A DNA stretch of 64,000 nt from Mesorhizobium sp. L-2-11 (GCF_016756595.1 NZ_AP023257.1:2682001-2746000); one strand, 5' to 3'; positions 45,504 through 55,786 are shown, counted from the stretch's first letter. Program-made: numbers and translations. The notes: generated from the letters alone by a model not told the origin.

Positions 45504-46586
45504 ATGACATCAGAATCAGACAAGGCCGAGGCAGTTGAGCAATTGCTCGATACGCCTGACCTTGCCACCGCGCTGGAAAGCGAGCAGTTCAAAAAATTCC
45601 TTGACCAGGTGCCGATCGCTATCGCCGTGTCGGATTTGGGCGCGAAGGAGCGCGTCGTCTATGCTAATCCAGAATTCGAAAAAGTGTCAGGCCTGAAGGC
45701 AGCCGAGCTTACCCGGCAAAACTGGGGAGCACTTTCCGGCATTGGCATCCACCAGCAGAAGGGCCGGCCTCTGCCCGAGGCCTTGGTAGAGGAAACCGAT
45801 TTCGTCGGCACCTTCCGGCTGGAGCGCGTCGGGGACAACCCGGCTCTTGTCGACGTTTATTCAAACATCATTGTGGACGACAACGGCACGAACTGCTTCC
45901 GACTGGTGGCTCTGGTCGACGTCTCATCTCATGGCGAAACTGAAGAAGCGCGCTTGGTGGAGGAGCGCGTCCGCGAGAAGGACACCCTGCTGCGCGAACT
46001 GCAGCACCGGGTGAAGAACAACTTACAGATGATCACCGCATTGATCCGTCTGGAAACCCGTAACGCGACCGAGCCCGACCAGAAAAGGTTTGAGAGGCTC
46101 GCCGGGCGCGTCGACGCTCTGGCGATCCTCTACCAGACGCTATCGGCAGACGAGCAGAAGGATGATGTCGATCTCGGCGTTTATCTTAGTCAGATCGCGT
46201 CCGCGGTGATGGGGTCGCATGCAGTTGAGGGGATCCGCCTCGACATGAAGGTGGATACCTATCCGGTGTCGATCAACGTCGCCATGCCAACGGGACTGGT
46301 CGTGAACGAATTGCTCACAAATGCACTCAAGCATGCCTTCCAAGGGCGTGAAGGCGGGACGATAAAGCTGCACAGCATCGCCGATGGCGACGGCTGCCTG
46401 GTCATAGTTGCGGACGACGGGATCGGCCTGCCGGAAGGGGAGACATGGCCCAAGCCCGGCAAGCTCGGCGCGCTGATCGCGCGCTCGCTGACCGAGAACG
46501 CCAAGGCACAGTTCAACGTCGCCTCGAGCCCCGGCGAAGGGACGAAGGTCACCATCGTCTTCACGCGATCGGCGGCAGCAAGCTGA
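45504..46586 (+). CDS. PAS-containing sensor histidine kinase (HisKA_2 family)
   Basis: 360 residues, no membrane helix. A PAS domain at about 28-140 (FLDQVPIAIAVSDLGAKERV). The H box LLRELQHRVKNNLQM has the phosphorylated His168. The ATPase domain has an N box (VVNELLTNALKHAF) and G boxes (VADDGIGLPEG; SPGEGTKVTIVF). This kinase class often senses light, oxygen or general stress in Rhizobiales. No response regulator is adjacent, so the partner is unknown. Confidence 0.9.
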   Translation: MTSESDKAEAVEQLLDTPDLATALESEQFKKFLDQVPIAIAVSDLGAKERVVYANPEFEKVSGLKAAELTRQNWGALSGIGIHQQKGRPLPEALVEETDFVGTFRLERVGDNPALVDVYSNIIVDDNGTNCFRLVALVDVSSHGETEEARLVEERVREKDTLLRELQHRVKNNLQMITALIRLETRNATEPDQKRFERLAGRVDALAILYQTLSADEQKDDVDLGVYLSQIASAVMGSHAVEGIRLDMKVDTYPVSINVAMPTGLVVNELLTNALKHAFQGREGGTIKLHSIADGDGCLVIVADDGIGLPEGETWPKPGKLGALIARSLTENAKAQFNVASSPGEGTKVTIVFTRSAAAS

Positions 46587-47473
46587 CAATTGCCAGAGGG
46601 CGGAACTTTTATGTCGCGGCCACCCGATAAAGGTGCCGTCATAGCCTTGCTGCCGAGTCGCCTCCGCTTCGTGGGCATCAATGGCGCAGAGCAATTCGCA
46701 GTTTTCGCCCCGCACGCGCACAAGCCAGCCGGATTGATCGTCAGTGCCGGGGTCGGCCACGACGTCGATCGCACATCGAACTGCTTCCTCCGAGCGGCGT
46801 GGAAGCTTGGCATCTTGGATGGAGGAACCAGCCGGCTGCTGCCGATACTCAAAGATATAGAGCCCGCCGCTTTTGTCGTTCGCCGCAGTAACCGCCACTT
46901 CGTCGAAATTGCGGTTGCAATGGGCAGCGTAACTGTTGGCCGCCACGCCGAAGGTAGCAGTCTGAACAAGTGTTGCTATCGCCCGACCGATAGCAATCTC
47001 GTCATGTCCAGTGACACCTTCCACTTCAGATACTCATCCACTCATCTGTGTGATCGGCTTTCGCCCCAGTGAAGATCAGCGCCCAATGCAAAAGACCCGC
47101 CGCACCTTGCAGCACGACGGGGCTCGATCGATTCCAATCTGTTACCGCGACGCCTTGTAACGTGCAGCCGCGATCGTCCCTGGGAGGCACTGTATAGCGG
47201 CTCGGCCGCATAGGCCGTGAAACCTGCATAGTTACCGTATCCAGCCACGCCGCTTGCCGCTGCAAAGTGAGCGCGGAACAGGGCGGCGAGAGCGCGGGCC
47301 TCATAATCATCTCTGGCGCATTCCTGACGTCTGTCCGCCGACCTGGCGTCCGCGTAGCGAGACAGCGGCGCCGACTGGGCCGAAAGTCAGTATCACCGCC
47401 GAACTGGGCTAGAGCCAGCCACTGACTGCCAAAGGAAGGGGCCATGGCGCTCTTGGTTGATAGTGTTCTGAAG
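46587..47473. other. Gene-poor stretch before the IS256 element
   Basis: 887 bases. A minus-strand frame (to 47024) reads SEEAVRCAIDVVADPGTDDQ and SGWLVRVRGENCELLC, faintly like a DUF6894-type protein, but the start and end do not fit. 47249-47323 repeats the end of the AI-2E gene plus its downstream bases. No gene is supportable. Confidence 0.45.
47249..47323 (+). repeat. Partial copy of the AI-2E gene 3' end and downstream bases
   Basis: Matches 44933-45012 with few changes (shared core CGCTTGCCGCTGCAAA then TGAGCGCGGAACAGGGCGGC). It ends close to the IS256 element. A copied tail without the gene body. Confidence 0.75.
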
Positions 47474-48874
47474 GTTCTGCAAAAAGCTCTGGAGAGAGAA
47501 CAGCCCTTACTCTGAGGCGAGGGGCGGCCATGGCACGCTGGTGACGTTGCGATCACCGATTCCCGTGGAAGGGTAAGTGCCATGACCAAGCGAGAGGTTA
47601 GACTGAGCAGAGGCGAGTTGAAAGCGTTGCTGTTGTCGGATGAGGACGGCTTCCGCAGAGTTTTGCAGACTGTGGTGCAGGAGGCTTTGGAAGCCGAGAT
47701 GACGGAGGCGATCGGGGCCGAGAAAGGCGAGCGGACGACGGAGCGGGTTGGTTACCGGTCCGGCTATTACGAACGCAAGCTTGTGACGCGGGTTGGCGTG
47801 CTGGAACTTCGGGTTCCGCAAGATCGGGCCGGCCGGTTCTCGACGGAGTTGTTTGAGCGTTACCAGCGCTCGGAGAAGGCACTGGTATCGGCGCTGGTCG
47901 AGATGTACGTGCAAGGCGTGTCGACGCGCAAGGTGAAGGCGATCACCGAGGATCTGTGCGGCCATTCCTTCTCGGCCTCGACGGTAAGCCAGGCGACGGC
48001 GCGGCTGGATGAGGCGCTGAAGGCGTTCTTTGAGCAGCGGCTTGCCGAACCTTACCCGTACCTCATTCTGGACGCGCGCTACGAGCGGGCGCGCGAGGCC
48101 GGCGTGATCGCCAGCCAGGCCGTCTTGGTGGCGATCGGCGTCGACTGGGAAGGCCGGCGCCAGGTGCTCGGTGTCGAGCTGGCCAACCGTGAAAGCCATT
48201 CGAGCTGGCGCGCGTTCGTGGCAGGGCTCAAGCAGCGCGGGCTCGCCGGCGTCGAGTTTGTCGTCTCCGACGACCATCCGGGGCTCAGGGCAGCGATCCG
48301 CGAAGTCCTGCCCGAGGCAGTCTGGCAGCGCTGTTACGTGCACTTCCTCAGAAACGCGCTCGATTATGTGCCGCGCAAGGTCGATGACGACTGCCTGATG
48401 GAGCTCAGATGGTTCTATGACCGGCGCGACCTCGCCGAGGTCAAGCGCGACCTGGCGCAGTGGATCGCCAAATGGCAGGCCAAATACCCGAAGCTGGTGG
48501 ATTGGGTGGAGAACAACATCGAGGAGACGCTGAGCTTCTATCGGCTGCCGCTGCCGCATCACAAGCACATGAAGTCGACGAACATGCTGGAGCGGCTGAA
48601 CCAGGAGATCAAGCGGCGCACCCTGGTCGTTCGCATCTTCCCCAACCCGCAGAGCTGTTTGCGGCTGGTTCGGGCATTGGCGGTGGAGATCCACGAGAAC
48701 TGGCTCGAGGCGACCCGCTACCTCAACATGGATCATCTGCGCGAGCACAAGAAGGAGAACCTGAGGGCACTGGCCGCCTGACGCGGCCGCCATGTCCGCC
48801 GCTCCGCTAAACACGGGGGCTGCGCGGCGGACACGCCAACGTCACCGCTGAATGCCACGCCATTTTTGCAGAAC
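47474..48874 (+). mobile_element. IS256-family insertion sequence
   Basis: GTTCTGCAAAAA at 47474-47485 and its reverse complement at 48863-48874 form likely terminal inverted repeats around a single IS256 transposase gene; total 1.4 kb, normal for the family. No target duplication was found at these ends, so the borders may be a few bases off. Confidence 0.7.
47582..48781 (+). CDS. IS256-family transposase
   Basis: 399 residues, full length. Mutator-type DDE catalytic residues: Asp in YLILDARYERARE, Asp in VSDDHPGLRAAI, and Glu in the C-terminal STNMLERLNQEIKRR. VGYRSGYYERKLVTRVG in the N-terminal part is also typical. No interruption, so probably active. Confidence 0.95.
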   Translation: MTKREVRLSRGELKALLLSDEDGFRRVLQTVVQEALEAEMTEAIGAEKGERTTERVGYRSGYYERKLVTRVGVLELRVPQDRAGRFSTELFERYQRSEKALVSALVEMYVQGVSTRKVKAITEDLCGHSFSASTVSQATARLDEALKAFFEQRLAEPYPYLILDARYERAREAGVIASQAVLVAIGVDWEGRRQVLGVELANRESHSSWRAFVAGLKQRGLAGVEFVVSDDHPGLRAAIREVLPEAVWQRCYVHFLRNALDYVPRKVDDDCLMELRWFYDRRDLAEVKRDLAQWIAKWQAKYPKLVDWVENNIEETLSFYRLPLPHHKHMKSTNMLERLNQEIKRRTLVVRIFPNPQSCLRLVRALAVEIHENWLEATRYLNMDHLREHKKENLRALAA

Positions 48875-49376
48875 TTGACGCACACAACTTCTTGGTTGGT
48901 GAGGCGCAAACTTGCCGCAGGCACAGAGCAGAAATGCCAAGTTGGCGGGTCGCCCGCCCAACCAGAAATATTTCAACCGAAGGGGAACCTCACGGTCGCA
49001 GGCAAGTTCGGTACGCAATGTGGGGGAGCTTGCGCCATGAACAAGTGTCGTTCATCTCATCGGCTTTATCGTTGTCGTGCTTGCGATCTTTCTCCTTCCT
49101 CGGATTCCATTAGGAGGGACAATGCAGCGCGACGACGATCAACGAGGCTCGGCTTGAGAGCGCCAGTCTGTGATCCTGAGGTCGACCTCTGCTCACCGAC
49201 AACACCTGGACCCGGCTCCGCTCGCGCTCGCTTGGTCAACATTCGACGCTTGCACCCGTACCACTCAGAGGCGACGTGATGGCGGCCCGAATGAAATTGT
49301 GGTGGGGGTCGAAACTGGCAATGTTCGATCGCCTAGCGGGAGCGTTGGCGCGAGCCTTGGCCGACGGGTCGCACGT
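48875..49376. other. Gene-free region between IS256 and the first glycosidase gene
   Basis: 502 bases. One frame contains a membrane-like fragment without a start (HLIGFIVVVLAIFLLPRIPL, near 49050-49115), possibly a broken small protein. No supportable gene. Confidence 0.4.
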
Positions 49377-50525
49377 ATGAGCAACGAGCCGGCGCGTCCG
49401 CCAGGCGAATATTCGTCCGAGTTTGCCAGCTTCTTCATGGCTGGCTTCGAATGTTCCTCGCATCGGCGCGGCGACGGAGTGCGCCTCGATTTGATTCGCG
49501 CAACCGCACACGACAAACACGCTCTCGGCGACTATCGCAGCTGTGCTGCCCTTGGGCTTCGCACGATCCGCGACGGCTTGCGCTGGCACCTAATTGAAAC
49601 AGCGCCAGGAGTCTTCGACTGGTCGGTTTGGATCTCAATGATCGAAGCAGCCCACACGGCGGGGGTGAAGGTCGTCTGGGATATCTTCCACTATGGCTCA
49701 CCAGATCACGTAGACCAAGGCGCCCCAGACTTTACAGAAGCCTATGTCCGCTTCGCCGCTGAAGCTGTCCGCGTCCACCGCTCCGTCACGGGAGTAGCTC
49801 CCCTGGTGTGCCCGATCAATGAGATCTCATTTTTCGCATGGGCGATAGAGGCCGGCTATTTCCCACGCGTGGGGCCGAAGAAGCGGGGATGGTTCAAGCG
49901 ACAGCTTGTGAGGGCAGCGGTTGCGGGCGTCAAGGCGATGCGCGATGCCGAACCTGATTGCCGGTTCATATGGGCTGAACCGCTAATCCATGTTGCGCCC
50001 CGTGACCGTAGTCGTGCCGAGCAGCGGCGCGCGGAAAACGTTCGTCAGGGCCAGTTTGAAGCCTATGACATGCTGACGGGCCGTGCCGAGCCCGAATTGG
50101 GCGGCAGCGAGGACTGTGTCGACGTCATCGGACTTAACTTTTATCCGCACAACCAATGGTACTTTCGGGGGCCAACGATACCGATGGGCCACCACGAATA
50201 TCGGGCGCTTTCCGACATGTTGGTCGAAGTCGCAGAGCGCTACAGAAAGCCCATGTTCATCGCCGAGACAGGCGCTGAAGGATCAGGCCGGCCGGCATGG
50301 CTCCATTACGTTTGCGATGAGGTCCGTGACGCAATGAGCCGTGGTGCCCCGGTTCAGGGTATATGTCTGTACCCGGTGACCGCGTATCCCGGCTGGGACA
50401 ATTCGCGCCACGCGGAAGTCGGCTTGTTCTCTACGGTTCACGCCGACGGTTCGCGCAGTCTTCGCCAGCCGGTTGCCGATGAATTGGATCGCCAGCGCAG
50501 ATTGTTCGCGGCGGGTGTTTCGTAG
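49377..50525 (+). CDS. Putative clan-A glycoside hydrolase (beta-glycosidase-like)
   Basis: 382 residues from MSNEPARPPGEYSSEF; an upstream open frame lacks similarity. A TIM-barrel pattern: LGLRTIRDGLRWHLIETAPG, then the likely acid/base Glu in CPINEISFFAW and the nucleophile Glu in MFIAETGAEGSG. No signal peptide, so cytoplasmic. Family GH1- or GH5-like; the sugar bond is unknown. It begins the polysaccharide patch with glf and a glycosyltransferase on the opposite strand. Confidence 0.75.
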   Translation: MSNEPARPPGEYSSEFASFFMAGFECSSHRRGDGVRLDLIRATAHDKHALGDYRSCAALGLRTIRDGLRWHLIETAPGVFDWSVWISMIEAAHTAGVKVVWDIFHYGSPDHVDQGAPDFTEAYVRFAAEAVRVHRSVTGVAPLVCPINEISFFAWAIEAGYFPRVGPKKRGWFKRQLVRAAVAGVKAMRDAEPDCRFIWAEPLIHVAPRDRSRAEQRRAENVRQGQFEAYDMLTGRAEPELGGSEDCVDVIGLNFYPHNQWYFRGPTIPMGHHEYRALSDMLVEVAERYRKPMFIAETGAEGSGRPAWLHYVCDEVRDAMSRGAPVQGICLYPVTAYPGWDNSRHAEVGLFSTVHADGSRSLRQPVADELDRQRRLFAAGVS

Positions 50526-50549
50526 CGGTCGAAGAAGGAGCGGGCCACG

Positions 50550-51719
50550 TCAGTAGGTGGGGAACTGCTCCGAATGTTGGCCAAGCATCGTCCGCTGCGT
50601 AAGCATCTGCACGGTGCCGTTTGCCGGCAGGCTCTGTTGAATGCGCGCGAACGTCGCCAAAGCCTGACCGACGACCTGATCCATATTGTAGTAGCGGTAC
50701 GTGGCCAGGCGCCCGACGAACCACACGTCGGGGCACGCCGCTGCCAGTGCTTCATAGCGTTTGTACAGCCCCTCGTTTTCCGCCCGCGGCACCGGGTAAT
50801 AGGGATCGCCGATATCGGTTGGATATTCGTAAGTCAGGCTGGTCTTCGGGCTCTGCTGACCGGTCAGATGCTTGTACTCGGTAATGCGGGTATAGTTTTC
50901 CGTCTGCGGATAGTTGACAACGGCGACCGGCTGAAACTGCTCGCAATCAAGCGTCACGTGCTCGAACCGCAGTGACCTATAAGGCAGACGACCAAGGCTC
51001 CAGTCGAAATATTCATCAATCGGCCCGGTGTAGATCATCCGCTGAAAGGGGATCTTGTCGCGAATTTCGCGATAATCGGTCTGCAGCATGATCTTGATCC
51101 TTGGGTTGTCCAGCATGCGCTGGAACATGCGTGTATACCCGCCAGCCGGCATATTCTGGAAAGTGTCGCCAAAGTAGCGATCATCGCGGTTGGTCCGGGT
51201 AGGGACCCGCGCAGTCACGGACTTGCTTAGTTGGGCCGGATCGACGCCCCACTGCTTCCTTGTATAGCCGCGAAAGAATTTTTCGTAGAGTTCCCTGCCA
51301 ACGGTGCTCACAACCACGTCTTCGGCGGTCCGGACTTCCTCGACCGTTTCTCGCCGGGATGCGAAGAACTCCTCCAACTGCTCGGGCGTCAATTCAAGAC
51401 AGTACAGGCGATTGATCGTGTCGAGGTTGATCGGTATCGGCAGCAGTTTTCCGTCGACCGACGACAGTACGCGATGTTCGTAAAGCCTCCATTCGGTGAA
51501 TTGCGAGAGGTAGTCGATGATCGATCGGGCGTTGGTGTGGAATATATGCGGCCCATAGCGGTGGACCAGAATCCCCGCTTCGTCATAGCAGTCATAAGCG
51601 TTGCCGCCGACGTGGTTTCGCCGGTCAATGAGCAGGACGCTTTCCTGCCGTTGCGATGCGATGCGTTCAGCGAGCACGCTGCCAGCGAAGCCGGCGCCGA
51701 CAATCAACCAATCGAACAT
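50550..51719 (-). CDS. glf: UDP-galactopyranose mutase
   Basis: 389 residues from MFDWLIVGAGFAGSVLAERI with the N-terminal FAD site. RNHVGGNAYD, GPHIFHTN and the C-terminal GRLATYRYYNMDQVVGQAL are diagnostic. It interconverts UDP-galactopyranose and UDP-galactofuranose using reduced FAD, providing galactofuranose for a cell-surface polysaccharide. It follows the frameshifted glycosyltransferase gene by 2 bases and probably shares its transcript. Confidence 0.95.
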   Translation of the reverse strand: MFDWLIVGAGFAGSVLAERIASQRQESVLLIDRRNHVGGNAYDCYDEAGILVHRYGPHIFHTNARSIIDYLSQFTEWRLYEHRVLSSVDGKLLPIPINLDTINRLYCLELTPEQLEEFFASRRETVEEVRTAEDVVVSTVGRELYEKFFRGYTRKQWGVDPAQLSKSVTARVPTRTNRDDRYFGDTFQNMPAGGYTRMFQRMLDNPRIKIMLQTDYREIRDKIPFQRMIYTGPIDEYFDWSLGRLPYRSLRFEHVTLDCEQFQPVAVVNYPQTENYTRITEYKHLTGQQSPKTSLTYEYPTDIGDPYYPVPRAENEGLYKRYEALAAACPDVWFVGRLATYRYYNMDQVVGQALATFARIQQSLPANGTVQMLTQRTMLGQHSEQFPTY

Positions 51720-51721
51720 GG

Positions 51722-52893
51722 TCAGGCTCCCCGGCGCAAAGGCACAATGCTTTTCATTGCATCGGCGCGCTGAATATGGGCAGCCATTGCGTCCCATGTT
51801 CGTTCCCAGGACATGTTAGCGAGGTAAGCATCGACTTCCTTCAACAGGAAATTCCGGGGACGTGACAGAAGGGACCGAAGCTTGGTTTCGATGTCTTCGC
51901 CGTCAACAATGTCGACCAGGCCTTCGGCACCATAGGTGCGCACGACGTCCACAATCGCCGTGGAGACCACCGGCAGTCCGGCGGCCAGGAACTCAGGAGT
52001 TTTGGTCGGGCTGATATAGCGTGTCGCCTCATTGAGCGCGAAGGGCATCCAGCCGGCGCTCCAGTGCCTGAGATAGCGAGGCAGGTCGGCGTAGGACTTG
52101 GCACCCAGCCAATGTAAGTTACTTGCGCGCGGCAGGCTTAGCGGGTCGATCTTGACCACCGGGCCGAGCATGACGAAATGCACATCGGACATTGCCGCAG
52201 CCGCTTGCGCGATCATCTCAATGTCGAGCCGTTCGTCGATCACACCGAAAAAGCCCACTCTCGGGTAAGGTATGTCTGCCTGGTCTACAGGGTCATCGCC
52301 GGGCTCTCTTGCCTTGTGAAAATGCGCAACGTCGATGCTGCTGGGGAAGGGAAAGATCGATTTGGGAGGCATCGTTTGGCTTCGTACAGGCTCTGTCCGC
52401 CCGTGAACACGACATCAGCGCGCTGGAACAGCGCCCTTTCCATCTGCGTCAACTCTGCCGGCGCGTTCTTGAAGGCGGAGAGTTCATCCATGCAGTCGTA
52501 GACGCATACATCGCAGGCTATATGGTCACTGAAACGCAGCGCCATGGGCGTGTAGTACCATATAGTCAGCCGGTCATGCGGAGTTGAGTAGACGATCTGG
52601 TCGACGAATCTGCGCTGGATGGCGTCTGCCTTTGTTGCGGAAATGCCGGCCGGAAGAACCGGGGTGACGATTGTGATCATTGCAGACCGATCGTTCACCC
52701 GCATCGAAGGATAGCGTATTTCCTCGTAGACCGGCTCCTCAAAGTAAATTATCTGCTGCTGCTTTGAGGCGTGCGTCAAAATATGCTGCGGGCGTTGGTG
52801 TACGAAATCCCACCTGAGGTGAGAAAAGCAAAGTAAGATAGAGGATTTTAGGGGGGTATTTGATTTATTTTTTTTGCCGCCCGTGATTTTCAT
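51722..52893 (-). pseudogene. Glycosyltransferase of family 1 type, frameshifted
   Basis: The N-terminal frame runs from MKITGGKKNKSNTPLKSS through CFSHLRWDFVHQRPQHIL to VVFTGGQSLYEAKR. The C-terminal frame runs from about PPKSIFPFPSSIDVAHF through PRVGFFGVIDERLD and ISPTKTPEFLAAGLPVVST. The two overlap near 52340-52385; 1172 bases lacks one base of a multiple of three, so one base seems deleted. Intact relatives often lie next to glf and transfer sugars for surface polysaccharide. The start has a low-GC upstream region with a perfect palindrome. Confidence 0.85.
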
Positions 52894-53260
52894 GTAAGAA
52901 ACCCTTTAGTTATAGTTTGTAAGTCTCTGGATTAACATATGTTAATCGAAGCACGCTCCTGCTGAAGCTTTCTCCGTACGTTTAACTTTCATTCGAGTAA
53001 GTTGTTCCACGGATTTTAATTGGAGCCCCCGAGCCGCGATTGTTCGAAGAGAAGCGGCGCTGCTACCAACACCCGACGGACATTTCGCCTCGGCCAAGGC
53101 GGAGGCCCTTGCAGCTTCAGATCGCCAAATGTGGCGCATTGCCACGGAACGGCTGAAATCCGCTCAATCGTTCAACAACCATTCATGAGCGCGGGTATAA
53201 GAGTTAATGAGCTGCGCATGATTCGTTTTGGTCGCCACAGATGGCCCGACGCATGGGCCG
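52894..53260. other. AT-richer region between divergent glycosyltransferase and GH43-like genes
   Basis: 367 bases, unlike the GC-rich surroundings (runs such as TTTGATTTATTTTTTTTG just inside the gene). It should hold divergent promoters and a 16-base palindrome at 52931. Confidence 0.5.
52931..52946. promoter_or_regulatory. Perfect 16-base palindrome
   Basis: ATTAACATATGTTAAT lies 38 bases upstream of the glycosyltransferase start in an AT-rich region. The symmetry fits a dimeric repressor or activator site; the protein is not known. Confidence 0.45.
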
Positions 53261-53341
53261 ATGCAGGCAGCCACCGTGAGAGAGCCGCAAGGAATGAAGT
53301 TCAACTTTGAAACCAACGTCTTTCCGTTGTTTCGTAAGCGG

Positions 53342-54982
53342 TCAGCCGATAACGTCAGGCCTAAAGTTCCAAGGCATGAGCATTTCGATTTCGGATGCCG
53401 GCCAGCCTTGAGCGATGCGGGTCAAGGTCTGCGAGAGCCAGTCGAGCGGATCGACGCTGTTCATTTTGCAGGTTTGCAGCAAGGTGGCTACCGTCGCCCA
53501 GGTTCGTCCACCGCCGTGGCTGCCGGCGAATAGACTATTCTTTCGCGTGATCGTCTGGGGCCTGATTGCACGCTCGACGATATTGGAGTCGATTTCGATG
53601 CGACCGTCCATCAGAAAGCGTTCCAGCGCCTCCCGCCGGGTGAGCGCGTAGCGGATCGCCTCGGCGGTCTTGGATTTTCCGGAGACCTTGCCCAGTTCCG
53701 CTTCCCATAGATCGAAGAGGCTCGCGACAATGGCCACGGACTTTTCCTGACGTAGCGCGGCGCGGCTTCCGGCATCCTTGCCGCGGACCTCGTCCTCGAC
53801 CTTCCACAATTCGGTCATGGCGATGATCGAATCCGTCGCGGCCTGCGAGACCCCGCTGATGTGCAGGTCGTAGAATTTGCGCCGCAGGTGAGCCCAGCAC
53901 CCGGCGAGCCGGATTGTTTCATTGCTGCCGGCTTTGGCCCGTGCCTTGACCAGGTTGGTATAGGCCGAGTAGCCATCCACTTGCAGGATACCGCTGAATC
54001 CGGCGAGGTGGCGCGCCACGCAATCCGCACCTCTGCTGTCTTCAAAACGATAGGCAACCATTGGCGGACTGGTTCCGCCATAGGGTCGGTCATCCCGTGC
54101 GTAGGCCCACAACCAGGCTTTCGTGGTTTTCCCGGAACCAGGGGCAAGGGTGGGCAAGGTCGTCTCGTCGGCGAAGACCCTTTCGCCCTCCTTGATGCGC
54201 TCCAGTATGTAATCAGCAAGCATCTGCAGCTCGAAGCCCAGATGCCCCATCCACTGCGCCATCAACGACCGGCTGATCTCGACGCCGTCGCGCAGATAGA
54301 TCGCCTCCTGCCGATAAAGCGGGAGGCCGTCGGCGTATTTGGAGACGGCGATATAGGCGAGCAGCCGCTCCGTCGGCAGCCCGCTTTCGATGATGTGCGC
54401 CGGCGCCAGAGCCTGGACCACGCCGTCACGGCCCCGGAAGGCGTATTTGGGACGGCGCGTGACGATGACCTGGAACTTCGGCGGCACGACGTCCAGCCGC
54501 TCGGATCGATCCTCGCCGATCAGAACCTTTTCAAGCCCCTCGCAGTCGGCCGGGATTTCCGGCTCGACGACCTCCTCGATGCGTTCGAGGTGGGCAGCAA
54601 AGCCCTTGCGCGGACGCGGGGCGCGCTTCGGCTTGTTCCCGACCGCGCGGTCGAGTTCGCTCCGGATTTCCGAAAGGCCGGTCTCGACCTCTTCGAAGGC
54701 AAAGGAGGCCTGCTCGTCGTCGATGGCCAGGCGTAGCCGCTCGGAACGCGTGCCATGTTGCGTGCGCTGTAAAACTTTCAGGATTGACGTGAGATTGGCG
54801 ATCCGCTCGCTGGCGCTTTTCTCGACAGCTTTCAGCCGGGCGACCTCCGCCTCAGATGCTGCGATCCGAGCGTCGGCGACTGCGATCCGGGCCTCGCTTG
54901 CAGCCTGCTCGCGAGCCATGGAAAGGATCATCGCCTTCAGCGCATCAACGTCGTCGGGAAGGGCAAGACCCGGTAGAACCAT
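53342..54982 (-). CDS. tnpC: IS66 TnpC transposase
   Basis: 546 residues from MVLPGLALPDDVDALKAMIL. An N-terminal coiled coil, an IS66 zinc-finger region (AHLERIEEVVEPEIPADCEG), then the catalytic domain with VFADETTLPTLAPG, LQVDGYSAYTNL and the C-terminal IEIDSNIVERAIRP. This is the DDE enzyme of the element. Its start is 77 bases after tnpB. Confidence 0.95.
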   Translation of the reverse strand: MVLPGLALPDDVDALKAMILSMAREQAASEARIAVADARIAASEAEVARLKAVEKSASERIANLTSILKVLQRTQHGTRSERLRLAIDDEQASFAFEEVETGLSEIRSELDRAVGNKPKRAPRPRKGFAAHLERIEEVVEPEIPADCEGLEKVLIGEDRSERLDVVPPKFQVIVTRRPKYAFRGRDGVVQALAPAHIIESGLPTERLLAYIAVSKYADGLPLYRQEAIYLRDGVEISRSLMAQWMGHLGFELQMLADYILERIKEGERVFADETTLPTLAPGSGKTTKAWLWAYARDDRPYGGTSPPMVAYRFEDSRGADCVARHLAGFSGILQVDGYSAYTNLVKARAKAGSNETIRLAGCWAHLRRKFYDLHISGVSQAATDSIIAMTELWKVEDEVRGKDAGSRAALRQEKSVAIVASLFDLWEAELGKVSGKSKTAEAIRYALTRREALERFLMDGRIEIDSNIVERAIRPQTITRKNSLFAGSHGGGRTWATVATLLQTCKMNSVDPLDWLSQTLTRIAQGWPASEIEMLMPWNFRPDVIG

Positions 54983-55058
54983 GGCAAGCAACAGAGCACA
55001 AAAACAGCCGCTTTCCCAACCGTTCCAGCCGCATGATTCATCTTGCCGCAGGCCGGTT

Positions 55059-55403
55059 TCAGCCCGTCGATAACGGCCGCCTGACCCTGGCCGGACGAAT
55101 CTTTTTCCAGTCCAGTCCGGCCAGAAGCGCCATCAACTGGGCGTGGTCGAGACGCATGCGCGCGGCCGATATCCCCGGCCAGCAGAAGCTGTGATCTTCC
55201 AGAGTCTTCGAATAAAGACAAACCCCGCTGCCGTCCCACCACACGATGCGAACCCGGTCCGCACGCTTCGAACGGAATACGTGAAGTGCCCCCGAGAATG
55301 GGTCCAGGCCGCCATCCCTGACCAGCGCCATCAAAGATGCCGCGCCCTTGCGGAAGTCGACCGGCTGGCACGACACGTAAACCACCACACCGGAAGCGAT
55401 CAT
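55059..55403 (-). CDS. tnpB: IS66 accessory protein TnpB
   Basis: 114 residues; MIASGVVVYVSCQPVDFRKG is the typical start, and RSKRADRVRIVWWDGSGVCL the family core. Overlaps the tnpA stop by 4 bases. Required for IS66 transposition in relatives. Confidence 0.93.
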   Translation of the reverse strand: MIASGVVVYVSCQPVDFRKGAASLMALVRDGGLDPFSGALHVFRSKRADRVRIVWWDGSGVCLYSKTLEDHSFCWPGISAARMRLDHAQLMALLAGLDWKKIRPARVRRPLSTG

Positions 55404-55786
55404 GCCTTACGAACCGCGCGGATGATCCTCGCCAGGCGATCGGGATCGACATCGCCGCCGGCGCGCACCACTGCGTCGCCAATGACGATTTCCACCGTGT
55501 CGCTGCCCACCGCTTCAAAGCGCGTGAACTTCGCCGGCTTGCTCGCTCCCTCCGTCAGTGGCGCAACCATGCCCGACGAAAGCGCCTTGCGGCGCCACGC
55601 ATAGAGCTGCGAGGGGTCCAGCCCCTCGGAACGCGCAACCGCCGAGACATTGCCCCCTGGCGAGAACGCTTCGGCGACAAGCCGTGCCTTCTCTTCGTCC
55701 GACCGATGGCGCGGCTTGCGTCGGGACGGCACAGGCTCCGCCGTCAAAATCTCGAATGTTCGATGATGGCTCATACTGTCGCTCAT
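55400..55786 (-). CDS. tnpA: IS66 accessory protein TnpA (helix-turn-helix)
   Basis: 128 residues from MSDSMSHHRTFEILTAEP with GGAGAATCCT upstream; the ATG at 55807 is less likely. RRKPRHRSDEEKARLVAEAF begins the HTH_Tnp_1 domain, and AVARSEGLDPSQLYAWRRK is the recognition helix region. Confidence 0.9.
   Translation of the reverse strand: MSDSMSHHRTFEILTAEPVPSRRKPRHRSDEEKARLVAEAFSPGGNVSAVARSEGLDPSQLYAWRRKALSSGMVAPLTEGASKPAKFTRFEAVGSDTVEIVIGDAVVRAGGDVDPDRLARIIRAVRKA

Noticed and set aside
46590..47072. Plus-strand frame of 160 codons after the histidine kinase
   Set aside because: No ribosome-binding site or family similarity; the opposite strand holds equally weak protein-like pieces, so neither is called.
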